Notes: a model not told the origin generated them from the letters alone. 64,000 nt of DNA from Siphonodentalium dalli (GCA_032622095.1 CP136067.1:179648556-179712555), one strand, 5' to 3'. Shown: positions 21,598-33,075, counted from the first letter of the stretch. Numbers and translations are program-made.

Positions 21598-22447
21598 TAA
21601 AGATACGGGCGGCGTTGGCGGCGGGTATGCTGTTAAAATATTCACCTCCGTCAATAACCGCCATAAACAGAATAGTAAAATATAGACATACTTTGTTCTT
21701 ATACGAATCAGAAATACGGCATAAACAGTATGTTATTGTAATTATTTCCCTTTGTTATGTAAACAAAAGCAAAAAACGTTACGTTACCTGGCTTTTGTTT
21801 AAATCCGGATATGGTAAACATAAATAGCGTTATTTGTCACTGTTTTCCTGATATGGAAATAAAAAAGAGCGTTTATATCATTTGTGTGTGATTAACCAAT
21901 ATAATTGCGCTGTATTATGTAAACAGAAGCACAACCTCTGTAACACGAGCAGGCTCTTGTTTACGTACAGCATCGTACGTCTTGACGACAATATACTATT
22001 TACGCGCTGATTATGTTTGGCATATGAACAAAATTATATAGAGGATCTCACATGAGTTTCTATTTTATACGGAATTTATCAACCGAGTTCACTAAATTCG
22101 ATTTGAGCCGAGGTTTACCGAGGCTCAAATAGAATTTAGTGGACGAGGTTGATAAATTACGTATAAAATAGGACGAGTGTGAGATACTTTTTATCACATG
22201 ATCAAATAAACGCGAAGCAATGAGAAATATCCATTGAAAACAACGATAAAAACCGCAGCGATCGCAAGTCATTTGAAGAACGATGTGACGTTATCGCACG
22301 CGCTGATATTAAACGTGTCTCTTATCGATAATTATGAAACTGCTTTTATGGGCAAATTATGTGATAAATATATTTTAATAGTCCTTCTGTTGATGGCAAT
22401 TTGAACAAATATGAATATTTCTGCAACCAACGCCGCCCGTGCTTCGT
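21598..22447. mobile_element. GGGCGGCG-ended element, short copy
   Basis: Starts TTAA-AGATACGGGCGGCG and ends CCAACGCCGCCCGTGCTTCG, where the expected TTAA is decayed. It is inverted relative to 7381-10844. Its left part matches the region 10490-10844 (TTTGTTTAAATCCGGATATG, AACACGAGCAGG) and its right part matches 7385-7475. It lacks the TACTAG repeat but carries the stepped-hairpin insertion at 22041-22367. Confidence 0.75.
22041..22367 (+). mobile_element. Stepped-hairpin element, copy 3 (with empty site)
   Basis: Begins GAGGATCTCACATGAGTTTC after AATTATATA and ends near GTGATAA before ATATATTTT. Steps: ATGAGT 22052, CCGAGT 22083, CCGAGG 22108, CCGAGG 22118, ACGAGG 22143 and ACGAGT 22173. 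The spacing is 31-25-10-25-30 with a TTTA tetraloop. The related element at 7381 reads directly across this point (7451-7470), so this is an insertion into an AT-rich target. The exact duplication cannot be resolved within the TATATA run. Confidence 0.8.
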
Positions 22448-22843
22448 CAATGGAGATGTCTTCACAACTTCCTAATCCACCAATTCAATCTTTTGGGACA
22501 CATGCACGATTTACCACCATTATCGCATTTGGACTCAGTGAGTAGGACTTAAACCCAGACGCCTTGATTTCATATCATTGTTGTGGACACTTGTTCTGAG
22601 GAAAATGTTAGTCACGTTGTTTACAGTCTACATTTGTTATATCAGAAAAGATTATAATGTCAGTGGCACACACGTAATTGGACTTTAAAAGGTAATATCT
22701 AATACTGTTCCATTCGAACATATCGTGTACCAGTCTCGCGTTTAGGTCTATCGTTTATCCACATGCCTTCTAAACAGTGAGTGATAAATAATTTTAATTT
22801 TAATGATTTTAATTAATATTTACCTGTATGTAGATTAATATTA

Positions 22844-22989
22844 TCCATCATGACCTGGGGTGTGGGATGGAAAAATCTCACCCGAGGGGCCAGATATTTG
22901 GGCCGGACACGAGGCTTGCCGAGTGTCCGGACCAAATATCTGGCCCCGAGGGTGAGATTTTTCCATCACACACCCCAGGTCATGATGGA
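22844..22989. repeat. 146-bp hairpin with CCGAGG steps
   Basis: Outer arms of 38 nt match at 37 of 38, and inner arms of 21 nt at 20 of 21. Same-strand steps: CCGAGG 22882, ACGAGG 22909, CCGAGT 22919 and CCGAGG 22946 (spacing 27-10-27), with a CTTG tetraloop. The inner pair is compensated: ACGAGG faces CCGAGT. The stems show no similarity to those of the ACGAGT-type copies. Confidence 0.9.
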
Positions 22990-24600
22990 TCATTTTTCTC
23001 CCAACCCAAGAGCCTCATTCCGATTTTTTTTTTATACCAATCTTTGGCACATTCCAGTAGCTTCGTATATCGTATATCTGGGGAGAATTCTGATGCGATA
23101 TTCGTGATTAACTGAGATGATTTCGGTATATATCAATACTGTAAAAACAAAGCGCGTTACCCGTGCGCGCAGGGTTAATACGTTAGAGTGAAATCGACAC
23201 GGTCTTGTGAAAACGACATGGATACGTCACATAGTTGCACCTGCATAAATTCCGAGAAACGCGCGTATTGATATGAAGTATATACAACTGGACTGATAGT
23301 GTTTGTCATCGGAAATGACCATATCGATACCATTAGAAAAGGAAACATGTGAATATATTACAGACAAATGTTAGTTAGACGCGTTCGACGATTTATTGCA
23401 ACGATAACAACTGTTCGAACGTGGAATTATTTCGTTCGTCATTTGTGAAGCGGCTATTGTTTACCAGTTACGAAATGTGCCAGTGGTACCAGTTTCGCTT
23501 GGGGTCTTCCGTTTTATGGAATATGTTCGCAAATTAGTCGTTTATATATGCAACTCTGTGTCTGCAAGTGAGGTTATGTTGAGGTTTTTCGTGATTAACA
23601 GTTGAACCTTATCTCCATTTGTATTAGCGTCCACGAATTCGTCCGTATTTATTTACTTGAAACGTGAAGCGTAACTGGTCGCCATTGTTTTTATCTGTTT
23701 TAATTCACACAAAACATGATGACGGATTGTTAAATTAGTTCCGGCTCTTAATTAAATAGGTAAAGCAGTCACGTGGGTGGTGTGAGATAGGTGGTCACGT
23801 GTTATGTGAGACAGGGAAATCTCACCCAGCTATCTCACACTGGCTGCCTGTGCTAAAGTGTTTAGGCGGTGGGAGAAATAGGTATGAATCAAACAATGTC
23901 AGCCATATTCTTCTCCCTGCTCAGTACTGGCAACTGGTCATATATAAAGTGAACAAGTGCTATCTCCAGTTCAACTCTTCACAGGAAACAGCTAACTGAC
24001 CACAGGAAGTGATCGCTGTGCATGACAACTGTCAACAATTTTAAATTCTTTGTTTATATAACTGGGCAGTACATCGTGTACCTCCTGTCAACCATGGGAA
24101 GTTTTGAAATGGACACAGGACTTGTAAACTGTGAAATGACCAGTTACCAGTACTGTACAGGCGGAAGAATATGACTGACATTGCTTGATCCAGCTGTATC
24201 TACTTATAGGTAAATATTAATACAAATTATATTTTAATTATTTATCACTCAATTGTTAGAAGGCCTGTGCTGTTATCTTACCTCGTCTCGTATAGACATT
24301 CACCACCTTACCGAATTATACCAGTTTCTCATATATTGGTGCATGATCCTACTGTGGAGTCGCGTTTTGATATGGAGGCAAGGACTGAGTATGAGTAATC
24401 ATTGCTTCATGTGTGATTAACTCAGTGAGCGTGAACTGGCCATGTGGCGATCGGAATGGCATATTGAGATATCCCTCAAACCAGATAAAGTTTAAGAATC
24501 ACGACACCGACCTACGTCCAACCTCACCCATGTACTCGAATTTGGAACCCATGTATAAACAGTTTATTTTTCAGCAACATCTGTTTGGCCTTCTCATTTA
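22990..24600. other. No gene recognised
   Basis: Mostly unremarkable sequence. A small inverted repeat, GTGTGAGATAG / CTATCTCACAC, lies at 23782-23842. Confidence 0.5.
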
Positions 24601-24620
24601 ATGCAGTTATACGACACTCG

Positions 24621-24625
<5 letters not shown>

Positions 24626-24662
<37 letters not shown>
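24626..24662. repeat. (GA)n microsatellite
   Basis: About 17 uninterrupted AG units. Confidence 0.98.
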
Positions 24663-24665
<3 letters not shown>

Positions 24666-25340
24666 TCGACGAACATGGCTCATTCATGGTCAAATTTTTA
24701 TCTACGTAATTTGGAGCGACGGATACGATAGGTCGATAAATAAACGAACTATTGATATAGCGACTTCATATGCTCTAAAAACACTTGCCAAAATCACAGC
24801 CATTATTCAGCCGTTTTCAACTTTTCGCCAGAAGTCAGAAAAACGCTCTTTATTGTTACCATATCAGGAATAGAGTACCACGGAACGCTCTTTTCTGTTC
24901 GATTTCGCGCAAATGGCTGTTGTGTGTTTGGGACCGTATTCACAGTTGTATTTTTAACTACTTCACTGCGTCTTTTTGGGTTACATAATGTACGTAGGAA
25001 GGTAGTTAAGATATTTATCGACCTATTTCGATACTGAGAACAAAATAAAAACCGAATAATAGAATGTGTATTTTGGAGCGCAAACCGCCATGTGGCTTTA
25101 ACTTATGGAAGATTTAGTTTTTCTTGAAAAGCCATGACTAAGTAGATATTATCCAACCTAGCACCAACTTAACACTTGTTCTATACTAAATGGATTCTCT
25201 CACCCAGTTACAATGTTATACATTTGGGTTACAAATTGGGTGCTATATTATTTATTTGGAAGGACGATCGGGATAAATGAGCTGACGACAGATAGTCGGC
25301 GAGATGATACAAGTTCAGAAGAATTCATATTCATTGTTTA

Positions 25341-25385
25341 GATAATAAGTTCAACAATCGACCTACGTTTGTTGAACTTATTATC
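25341..25385. repeat. Short hairpin, 17-bp arms
   Basis: GATAATAAGTTCAACAA and its exact complement enclose TCGACCTACG-type sequence. One arm recurs at 20847-20866 next to a similar AACATTTC/GAACAT context, so this is part of a dispersed repeat. Confidence 0.7.
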
Positions 25386-25726
25386 TGAACATATCCTAAG
25401 GGAACTAGTCGTCAATGAGTATTTATTGTAGAAAGAGCTAAATGAATGTGGTTCATTTCCATATCCAAATATATAAAGGTTAGATATAATCTGAAAACGT
25501 TGCCAGAACACGTTATCATTCGGTTTCAGTTTTACGTACAAGAGTGATACGAACGTGATTTATATCTGATCCAACATGTACTCTTCTGTTACAAATTGTC
25601 TGAAAGGTTCCAGGTAACTTGCCCGCTATTTGAATGTTTCACACTCTTCTCTATTCGACAACGCCGAGAAGATCCCATGGGAAATCTAAACTGTGGATTA
25701 CTGACCTGTGCCCGCTGAATAATTAA

Positions 25727-25996
25727 TGGTTTTATGATTACAGTTCTGACGAACGTAAATGTCAGTTTTGTAGTTCGGACGAAGTAGAAGACGACTGGCA
25801 TTTTGTAATGAAATGTACGAAATATTCCGATGTAAGGGAGCCATTATTCAAAAAATTAGAAAATACAAGCCGACAATATCGGAAAGCCGGCGAAAAGGGT
25901 CGTTTTCTATACATAATGCGGAATGACAATTCAACCGAGTGCAACTTGATCGGCGATACCATTGCCGAGTTCTTCACAATTCGTAACAAAAGTTGA
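25727..25996 (+). pseudogene. LINE ORF C-terminal zinc-cluster fragment
   Basis: The frame opens after a stop at 25724 and runs to 25996. It contains CQFCSSDEVEDDWHFVMKC, a C-x2-C...H...C cluster, followed by TKYSDVREPLFKKLEN. This spacing and the acidic ED(D/E)WHF motif match the C-terminal cluster found downstream of the reverse transcriptase in many animal non-LTR elements. Nothing of the polymerase is visible upstream. The first ATG is internal (25808), so this is a relic rather than a small gene. It belongs to a different LINE lineage from the 14495 and 53488 fragments, whose clusters differ in spacing. Confidence 0.7.
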
Positions 25997-26359
25997 GACT
26001 AAGAGATAGTTAAGATACGTGTAGATTGATAAATATATAGATAGCTAGAGGTTTATTTCTTCTAAAACTGAAGAACTACATGTACATATAATTCCAAATA
26101 CATTATACACGATAACACGAACATAACAGAAAATGACATCCTTTCAATACATGTTTGCCATATATAGGCAAGCATTTCTTTATTGTTTATGTGTACATTG
26201 AAATACGTAATTATCCATGTAAAATTCACAAGCTATGTATATATATATATTATGTAATTCATCCTGCATACTGCTCCTAGAGAGTGTTTATGTGACTAAA
26301 GAATCTGAATCTTGTGCCAGACACTAGCTACGACAACGGTCATTCTCTGGAACCGAGCA

Positions 26360-26845
26360 TATAATCTACCCTGTCTGTCCGTCTTTCTGTTACGATTTTT
26401 CTCCCAGACTGTTGGTCCGATATCAACCATATTTGGTTTGGTGATTCGGGTACACTGGCGGAGGTTATAACGACGTTAATTAAAAAAAAATTGTATTCAA
26501 AATAATTTAATTAAATAAAAAAAACAAAACAACACAAACATTAAAATAAGCTCACTATGTGCCTATTTCAAAATCAAATAAAAAGTGAATATTTAGGTTC
26601 AATAACCTCTTTGCAGACCATATTCACGCTCTTTATATATGTCTTTTCACTGTGGCCCACGCCATTCAACAAAATAACAGGTATAATTCCACGATTATAT
26701 GGGCTTGGATTTTTTCAGAATCAAATAAGTCGAATATAAGCCAATGTGAATATTTAGGTTCAAATGTTCGCGAAGCGCACACAGGGGTCGCGGACCCTTA
26801 ACGCACAAAGGGCCGCATTGGGAGCCTTTTTCAGCTAGTATACTA
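26360..26845 (-). repeat. TACTAG-type repeat, copy 2 (inverted)
   Basis: Read on the minus strand it starts TACTAGCTGAAAAAGGCTCC at 26843 and ends with AGACGGACAGACAGGGTAG near 26366, the same start and ACAG-rich end as the other copies. A related interior block (GTGGCCC(A/G)CGCCAT...AAATAAC) recurs at 48306-48390. Confidence 0.55.
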
Positions 26846-26888
26846 TAAAATTACAAATACAGTGAGTTGATCCACTCAGAATGTGTCG

Positions 26889-27355
26889 AATACTATAAAC
26901 CTAGATAATTTAGTAGCGCAGTAGGCGACTTTTTGTAAATAACAAGACTAGGCATCGAATACATCAAATATTATCGACCTTGCAAATAGCAATGGCCTGT
27001 GGATGTATGAACATCAAGGTCTTGGAATTGACACATGCAACACTTAAGCTGAAAATATGCGAAATTGTAAAGAATAGGCCTTTGATCACACGTCAACCAA
27101 TATCAATTTCGAGAGTGGACCTTTCCCGATAAGTGTTGCGAATTATTATCGACCGGAACCCATCGAATATTATAAAATTACAAGTACGATGATTTCAGTC
27201 GCTGGACATATAGGAATAAATTGTCCCAAGCTGATCCCAGGCGTCGCCGCTGACAATTTTATGTATTAAATATATATATTATAGGATATAATAAACCTCG
27301 ATAATTTAATTGTGTGGGCGACTTCTCGTAAATCACAAGACTTGGCAAATCGGAC
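26889..27355 (+). repeat. Pair of related segments
   Basis: ATAAACCT(A/C)GATAATTTA followed by GGCGACTT-T-GTAAAT-ACAAGACT-GGC occurs at 26895-26955 and 27289-27355, about 395 bp apart. Probably two diverged units of one repeat. The rest of 26846-28129 shows no gene. Confidence 0.6.
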
Positions 27356-28129
27356 GATATCGATCTCAAAAGATGGAACATTCAGACTGTCCATTCTTCA
27401 CCAAATACAACGAGTTTCTTATTCAAATAACTAAATAGATGGCCGCCATCATGTCTTATCAATCATTTGTCGTAGATGCATGTTCTAAATTAAGAACTAT
27501 CGACACGCTGATTCCCAATCAATAAACGGAAGAAATACACTGGTCGAAGTTGAGTAGAATACTATAGAACACAGATGGTGTATTTCAAAATTAGTAAATA
27601 TCAAAAGAAATATTACTGGTAATAGAAGATTTGTGTTTTTTTGTATGGGGGCACTTGCTAAAGATTCACAAACCATTCAAGATCTCAGTTTCGTTTCCGA
27701 TGCATCGATATGCAGTTTTAGTCATGGATGGACTGTCATAGAATATGGGCAAAAAAATATATTCTGTTAAGATATGATTAATGTATTGGCTATATGTCCG
27801 CTAAGCTAAGTAAAAACCTCTCACACGAGGAATATAAATAAACATACTGAGGTTTGAGTAGGGGAGTAGGTCCAGTTGTGAAGAGTCAGTCGATTACTAA
27901 ATCGAGTTGAATATATATTAAATCAACTTTGCACAATCCTTACTTGTGAGATATATTTGTTTAGCCATTGATCGAAACGCTTAGTTGCAACACTATATTG
28001 CTGAATGATGTTAAACAGTTTCTTATTTGATCGTGTGGGGACTTCTTCTGGATGGCTTATGTGTGGCTAATTCCTCACATATACTTCCTTTCAATTGTGC
28101 TTCGTGCATTAATCGACCTAAATTGTCCC

Positions 28130-28520
28130 TGCATTACGTAGACTATATGTGGTTTCGGTAGCCCAGTTGTTGGAGTGTATAATTGTAATGGCGTGAACGC
28201 ACCGGCATGAGTTCGCGCCCGCCTGTGGACTATCGTCCCCACAGTATTCGCTTGGTCGGATTAAGCAATGTGCGTCTTTTAGAGCCGGACGCTGTTCAAA
28301 TCTCGCGCCATGTACACGCCATATACCATTGGGCAAGGTAACGTGCACTGTGCTCGATTCGTCGATAAATAGGGACCTGGTTGTAAACGCAAGTCGCTTT
28401 AGTGAAGCGCCTGTAAAATGGCAGCAGACATTAGACTCGGTATTACTTCAACATCTAGGGTAAAAATGTAAAGCGCTTAGAGTCCGCTCACTCCGATGGT
28501 ATAGGAAGAGCTATGCAGTG
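28130..28520 (+). mobile_element. tRNA-derived SINE
   Basis: A polymerase III A-box-like TAGCCCAGTTGTTGG lies at about 28159, and a B-box-like GAGTTCGCGCCC at about 28208. They are followed by a unique body and the 3' segment TAAAGCGCTTAGAG (28469-28482). An AAAGCGCTTAGAG-type tail is widespread in animal SINEs that borrow LINE 3' ends (established knowledge). No clear target duplication. The 3' side abuts the next TACTAG repeat. Confidence 0.75.
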
Positions 28521-29165
28521 TATATAATACTAGCTGGTGGATCCGACTTCGTCCGGGCCGTTTCCCCTCTGCTTTTCGGCAAATTGCACGACTTTAACCT
28601 TGAATTGACCATTTTGAAGGTCAAGGTCAGGTCGGGGTCACGATTTGACCCGTCCAAAAACACTCCTCGGACAAAGTAACGGTAGGTATCAAATTTCGTC
28701 GAAATCCCGTCAGAATTCGCGATTTGACCTTGAATTGACCATTTTGAAGGTTAAGGTCAGGTCGGGGTCACGATTTGACCCGTCCAAAATACTCCCCGGA
28801 CAAAAGTCTCCCTAGGTATAAAATTTCGTCGAAATCCGACCGTTTTACCCGATTTCAATTGACCTTTTTGAAGGTCAAGGTCAGTCGGGGTCACGATTTG
28901 ACCCGTCCAAAAGACTCCTCGGACAAAAGTACCTCTAGGTATCACATTTCGTCGAAATCCGTCCCGTTTTACCCGATTTGACCTTGAATTGACCTTTTTG
29001 AAGGTCAAGGTCAGGTCGGGGTCACGATTTGACCCATCCAAAACACTCCCTGGAAAAAATTACCCCTAGGTATCAAATGTCGTCAAAATCCGTCTGGCAG
29101 TTTTCCCGGCAATAGCTAACACACACACACAGACAGACAAGTCCCAAAATATATATTAGATGTTA
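28521..29165 (+). repeat. TACTAG-type repeat, copy 3, with ~120-bp tandem units
   Basis: Starts ATAATACTAGCTGGTGGATC and ends CACACACACAGACAGACAAG-TCCCAAAATATATATTAG. The interior has four units spaced about 119-134 bp (28612, 28731, 28853, 28987). Each holds a GACC(T)TTGAAGGTCAAGGTCAG block, then GGGGTCACGATTTGACCC, then TTTCGTCGAAATCCG. Open frames on both strands simply follow the repeat. Confidence 0.75.
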
Positions 29166-29921
29166 GGTTCAATTAAGTGATGTCGGTTTAAACCCTGGAT
29201 TTAAAGGAACTCAATCCGATTAGACGGTCCCCATACCACCAATATACAACAACAACAACAACATTTCTTCAAAATACGCTTTAGTTGTCAGAATCGATTT
29301 ATTGTAACAAAATAATGCTAACCACTTCAACTATTGAACCAAATTTCCCAAAACTTTTTATTTATCAACATTTTGTTCAACAAAATATGGCCGTATTATC
29401 ACTAAAGTATCACGAAATTTGACCGTATTACCACTTGATTTTAGGGTTATCCATCTTCATCCGCAATTTTGTCCGAGACCCTCCGTTTGACCGGGTGTGT
29501 CTGGGCCACATATTATTACACATCTCGAGAAATAACAAACTTCAAAAATCGATATCTGATCACTCTGAGCTTTGATGGGTGGGCTCCTCGACTCGAATCA
29601 AATATCTTTTACCCCCGAAGATAAATAAATAGTAATTTAGGAGCGTCTGGTCGGATTGAGTACCTTTAAACTAGAGACGAGAAATAGAGTCTTATAGATT
29701 TCTCTGCACATCACCCCTGGCTAACTGATCCTGATTATTTTTATGAGTCCTGTCATTATGCTATTTTTTCTATTTCAAGTAATTTGAGAAGAATCATTTG
29801 TCTGTATGAAACATTCATGAACATATATATTTAAAATTATTTTAATCATGGCTTCTCTGAATAACCATCTTGTTTGTTACAACCAAAAGTGCTCTTATTA
29901 AAATATTTTACAATATATATG

Positions 29922-30110
29922 TCAATAAACTCATTTTCATTATAAGTACCATGCTGTTTATGTCGTTTTTAGAGCACACGAGTTTATTTTGCATTAATCC
30001 ATGGCTCAAATTCATGCATTTGTTGCATATATTATGTTGAATATAAAAGAAGATTGTCCCATAAATGGCCGGATTTAGAGTACAGCCCCCCCCCCCCGTC
30101 CTTTAAGAAA
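29922..30110 (+). repeat. GGTACTGTAC-type dispersed repeat, copy 3
   Basis: Contains AAACTCATTTTCATTATAAG, ATTAATCCATGGCTCAAATT and CCCATAAATGGCCGGATTTA, ending in GTACAG and a C13 run (30087-30099). The stretch 29166-29921 shows nothing else recognisable apart from an (ACA)n run at 29248-29263. Confidence 0.7.
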
Positions 30111-31088
30111 AATAACGATATATTTTCATAACAGTAGTTCAGCCGGACCCACCAGCACCATGGCAAATTAGCAGGACCCCTTAACTCTGGCCATTTATTG
30201 GTACACGCAGTGGTACCCGCATGCATACTTATTTCATTATTGTTGAAACGAAATACGGGAGCCCAGTACACGTACGAAGGCTGGACGACACGACGTGCAC
30301 AATGTTGTGGGGACCTCTCTTTGTAAATTAAAGCGTTTGGGGTTGTCTCACTTTTCGCGAAACAAAAAAAATGATGTAAACAGTATTTATTCCATATTAT
30401 TCAATATGTACAACTACGATGTATTCATATTAGCTGAATGGAGGGGAGGGTATCCGACATCAAGGATAAAGCTTAACAAATTCGAAAATGTTTACAGTTG
30501 TGAACGCAGCATTAGTATGTCCCGAATTGGATACGTTTACTCGCGTCCATCCACACGTATTGAATGAAATTACACTTGAAACGAAATTGAGGAATTGAGT
30601 ACTGAGGCTGAACGTCACATAATGGTGTTGTGAGGACCTCTTCTGAAGGCCCGGCGCCGATAATTCCTCGGGGGCCAATTCCTCGTATACTTCATATTGT
30701 CACAGACTCTTTTCGTCGATGGGAATTATCTAGAATTCGTTTAATACACACAATTGTCAGCGGTGGCGACTGGGATCAGCCAGGGACAATTGATTCCTGT
30801 AGATCACCAGAATCGTTATTGGCATATCATCGGGAACCGTTGAACCTTCCTTCATAATTGATATAAACAACCTTGTAGGAGCGATCCCAGGGAGAAGTAT
30901 TGATTTTCCTGGGTCGCGATGGGCTCTTTCTATTAGCGAAAGTCTTCCACGCCCTTGAGGCAAAGAAATACCACAAATTATAGCCCCATGGATGAGATAA
31001 CAGTCATCACCACACGGCTGACACAAATGGCAAACCCTTTATACATCAAAGCGGTTCATACGCGATATCCCTGATCGCCAACGTTCAA
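30111..31088. other. No gene recognised
   Basis: Short open frames only, overlapping on both strands without recognisable motifs. Confidence 0.5.
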
Positions 31089-31089
31089 T

Positions 31090-31335
31090 TATGCTGACAC
31101 CTATAAGGACACGGATATGTGGTGTCAGCATAATTGGAGATCGAATATATCACGCAGTTATATTGCTATATCCATGCAAATCCCCATATATATGGCATAT
31201 TTTGGTATACGCCGCAAAACACCACGGCATTTGTTAGACCCAGTCACAACAGCTTGGACTATCGGTTGGGTTGATGCTGTTCTGGACCGAGTCCCGTCCT
31301 ATTATTCTTCTATAATAGACTTTACGCACCGAATC
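31090..31335 (+). repeat. Possible coding relic, inverted partner at 32075-32325
   Basis: GTTGATGC(T/C)G-T-TGGACCGAGTCCCGTCC is shared with the minus strand of the partner. The two translations share IRR(K/N)T and a TESRP/LDRVP region, so they may descend from one unidentified coding sequence. A P1 MITE lies between the copies. Confidence 0.5.
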
Positions 31336-31557
31336 GTGGACGGGAGTTAGCTTGCCTGTATGCCGTAATTCGGATTATGTCAACTGGACGTTTTTCGTAA
31401 CCAAACATAGAGGGCAGCCTTTCCCAAGCAATATGATATAAAACATGCGTATATATGAGGTCCGTTGAATGTCGAAGAAATGTATAAGTAAATAAAACCT
31501 TGTTTTCCAGATATTTCGATTTGTCGCGCTATCAGAAAATGTATGTAAAAATATATA

Positions 31558-32018
31558 TTAACCCTTTACCCAACAAAACGGCCAAAAACGCCCAAATAAA
31601 GCTTCAACGGCCTAAAATATCTTCGGTCTGTCTCAATAACACCATACACATATGGATATCATTGGAACCGGTTCATTGACCACATTGTGATGGTTACCGT
31701 TATACCCTGTGCCAATGCATTCTCTTATATATGCGAGTAGACCATAGGTCGCCTCGCATAGATAAGATAATGCATTGGCCTAAAAATTATTTTTGAACAC
31801 TTTTTACCATTTTTTCTTACATTCTTTAACAATTTTATAATTTTTTCAAACATTTTTTAACATTTTTTATAATATTTTTCTACATTCTTTGACAATTTTA
31901 TCATTTTTAATATGTGTTAAGCCAATGCATTCTCTTATATATGCGAGGCGACCTATGGTCGACTCGCATATATAAGAGAATGCATTGGCACAGGCCGTTC
32001 TGTTGGGTAAAGGGTTAA
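31558..32018 (+). mobile_element. TTAA MITE, family P1, copy 2
   Basis: TTAA-CCCTTTACCCAACA to TGTTGGGTAAAGGG-TTAA. Palindromes at 31711-31779 (with substitutions in the right arm) and 31921-31989. The spacer is ~60 bp longer than in other copies because a TTTTT(A/C)A(C/T)ATT-rich stretch is repeated. Confidence 0.85.
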
Positions 32019-32074
32019 GCGATAGTATCATCACTTTATCTTTCTATCACGGTAAATGATATATCGTTTTGAAG

Positions 32075-32325
32075 ACAGATTGCACAGACGTGATTTATCA
32101 CATTCAGGGGTTCGCTTGAATGCCCGGGCTCCACGTGTAAATGTAGTACGTCTTCTAAATAAAAGTATGTTATAGCAGTAACGGGACGGGACTCGGTCCA
32201 AAGCGGCATCAACGCAACCGATATCCCAAGCTGTTCTGGACCGAGAAGAATTGGTCTAGGCATCTGTTCCCTCGTGTTACGTCGGATACATGGATTACAA
32301 CCATATATGGTCATGCATCTAGTGT
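32075..32325 (-). repeat. Possible coding relic, inverted partner of 31090-31335
   Basis: The minus-strand frame 32314-32036 includes IRRNTREQMPRPILLGPEQL and WTESRPVTAITYF. I do not recognise the family. Similarity to the partner is strongest over the GGACCGAGTCCCGTCC region. Confidence 0.5.
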
Positions 32326-32384
32326 ATGTTAATTACATCTTCTAAAATTGTCTCTTATTTTACTGACAAATCTCCTTAGAAAAC

Positions 32385-33075
32385 CCAGGTCACAGTGCTA
32401 CATTGGGTACAAAACTTATTCCCTGAACTAAGTTCAACGAGCCAGTGGATACACATGGTTACTTACGGTTACTTTACATATCAACTGATATTTCATTGGT
32501 TACATAGATATTTGCTTCTTACAAATAACAGGGTACATTGGGTACAAATTAAAAACTTATTGCTGGAAATAAGTTAAAGCTATATTGGTCACCTTACATG
32601 TCAACTGATGTTACATTGGTTACCTTACAGGTCAACTGATGTTACATTGGTTACTTTACATTTCAACTGATCTTAAAGGAATTACTTTGATTTATTTTTA
32701 TTAGACATCTCAGGGTACAATGGGTACACAGTAACAACTATATTCCCTTAACGAATTTACAGTCCATGGGTACATGTTTTTTCTTAGAAATATCAGGGCT
32801 CAATTGGTACAAATTAAAAAAAACAATATTCCCAGAATGAATTTACAGCCCATGGGTACATTGGTATTTATTTTTTTCTAAGAAATCTCAGGGCTCATTG
32901 GGTACAAATGAATTTACATCCCGTGGGTACATGGGTATTTATTTTTTCTTAGAAACATCAGGGCTCATTGGGTACATATCCCAAGAACGAATTTACATCC
33001 CATGGGTCATCAATTATTGTTACACTGGTTACCGTTTTCCCTTAGAACTCTCAGGGTACATCGGGTGAAAATTGT
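32385..33075 (+). repeat. Minisatellite built on GGGTACA/GGTTAC
   Basis: The first part (32455-32680) repeats a ~38-bp unit, GTCAACTGATGTTACATTGG-TTACCTTACA. The second part (32700-33070) repeats a ~90-110-bp unit with CTTAGAAA-(A/C)TCAGGG(C/T)-CATTGGGTACA, GAATTTACA-CCCATGGGTACA. About four diverged units in the second part. Confidence 0.75.

Noticed and set aside
30757-31026. 89-residue minus-strand frame as a gene
   Set aside because: No recognisable motif, and overlapping frames on the plus strand are equally long.
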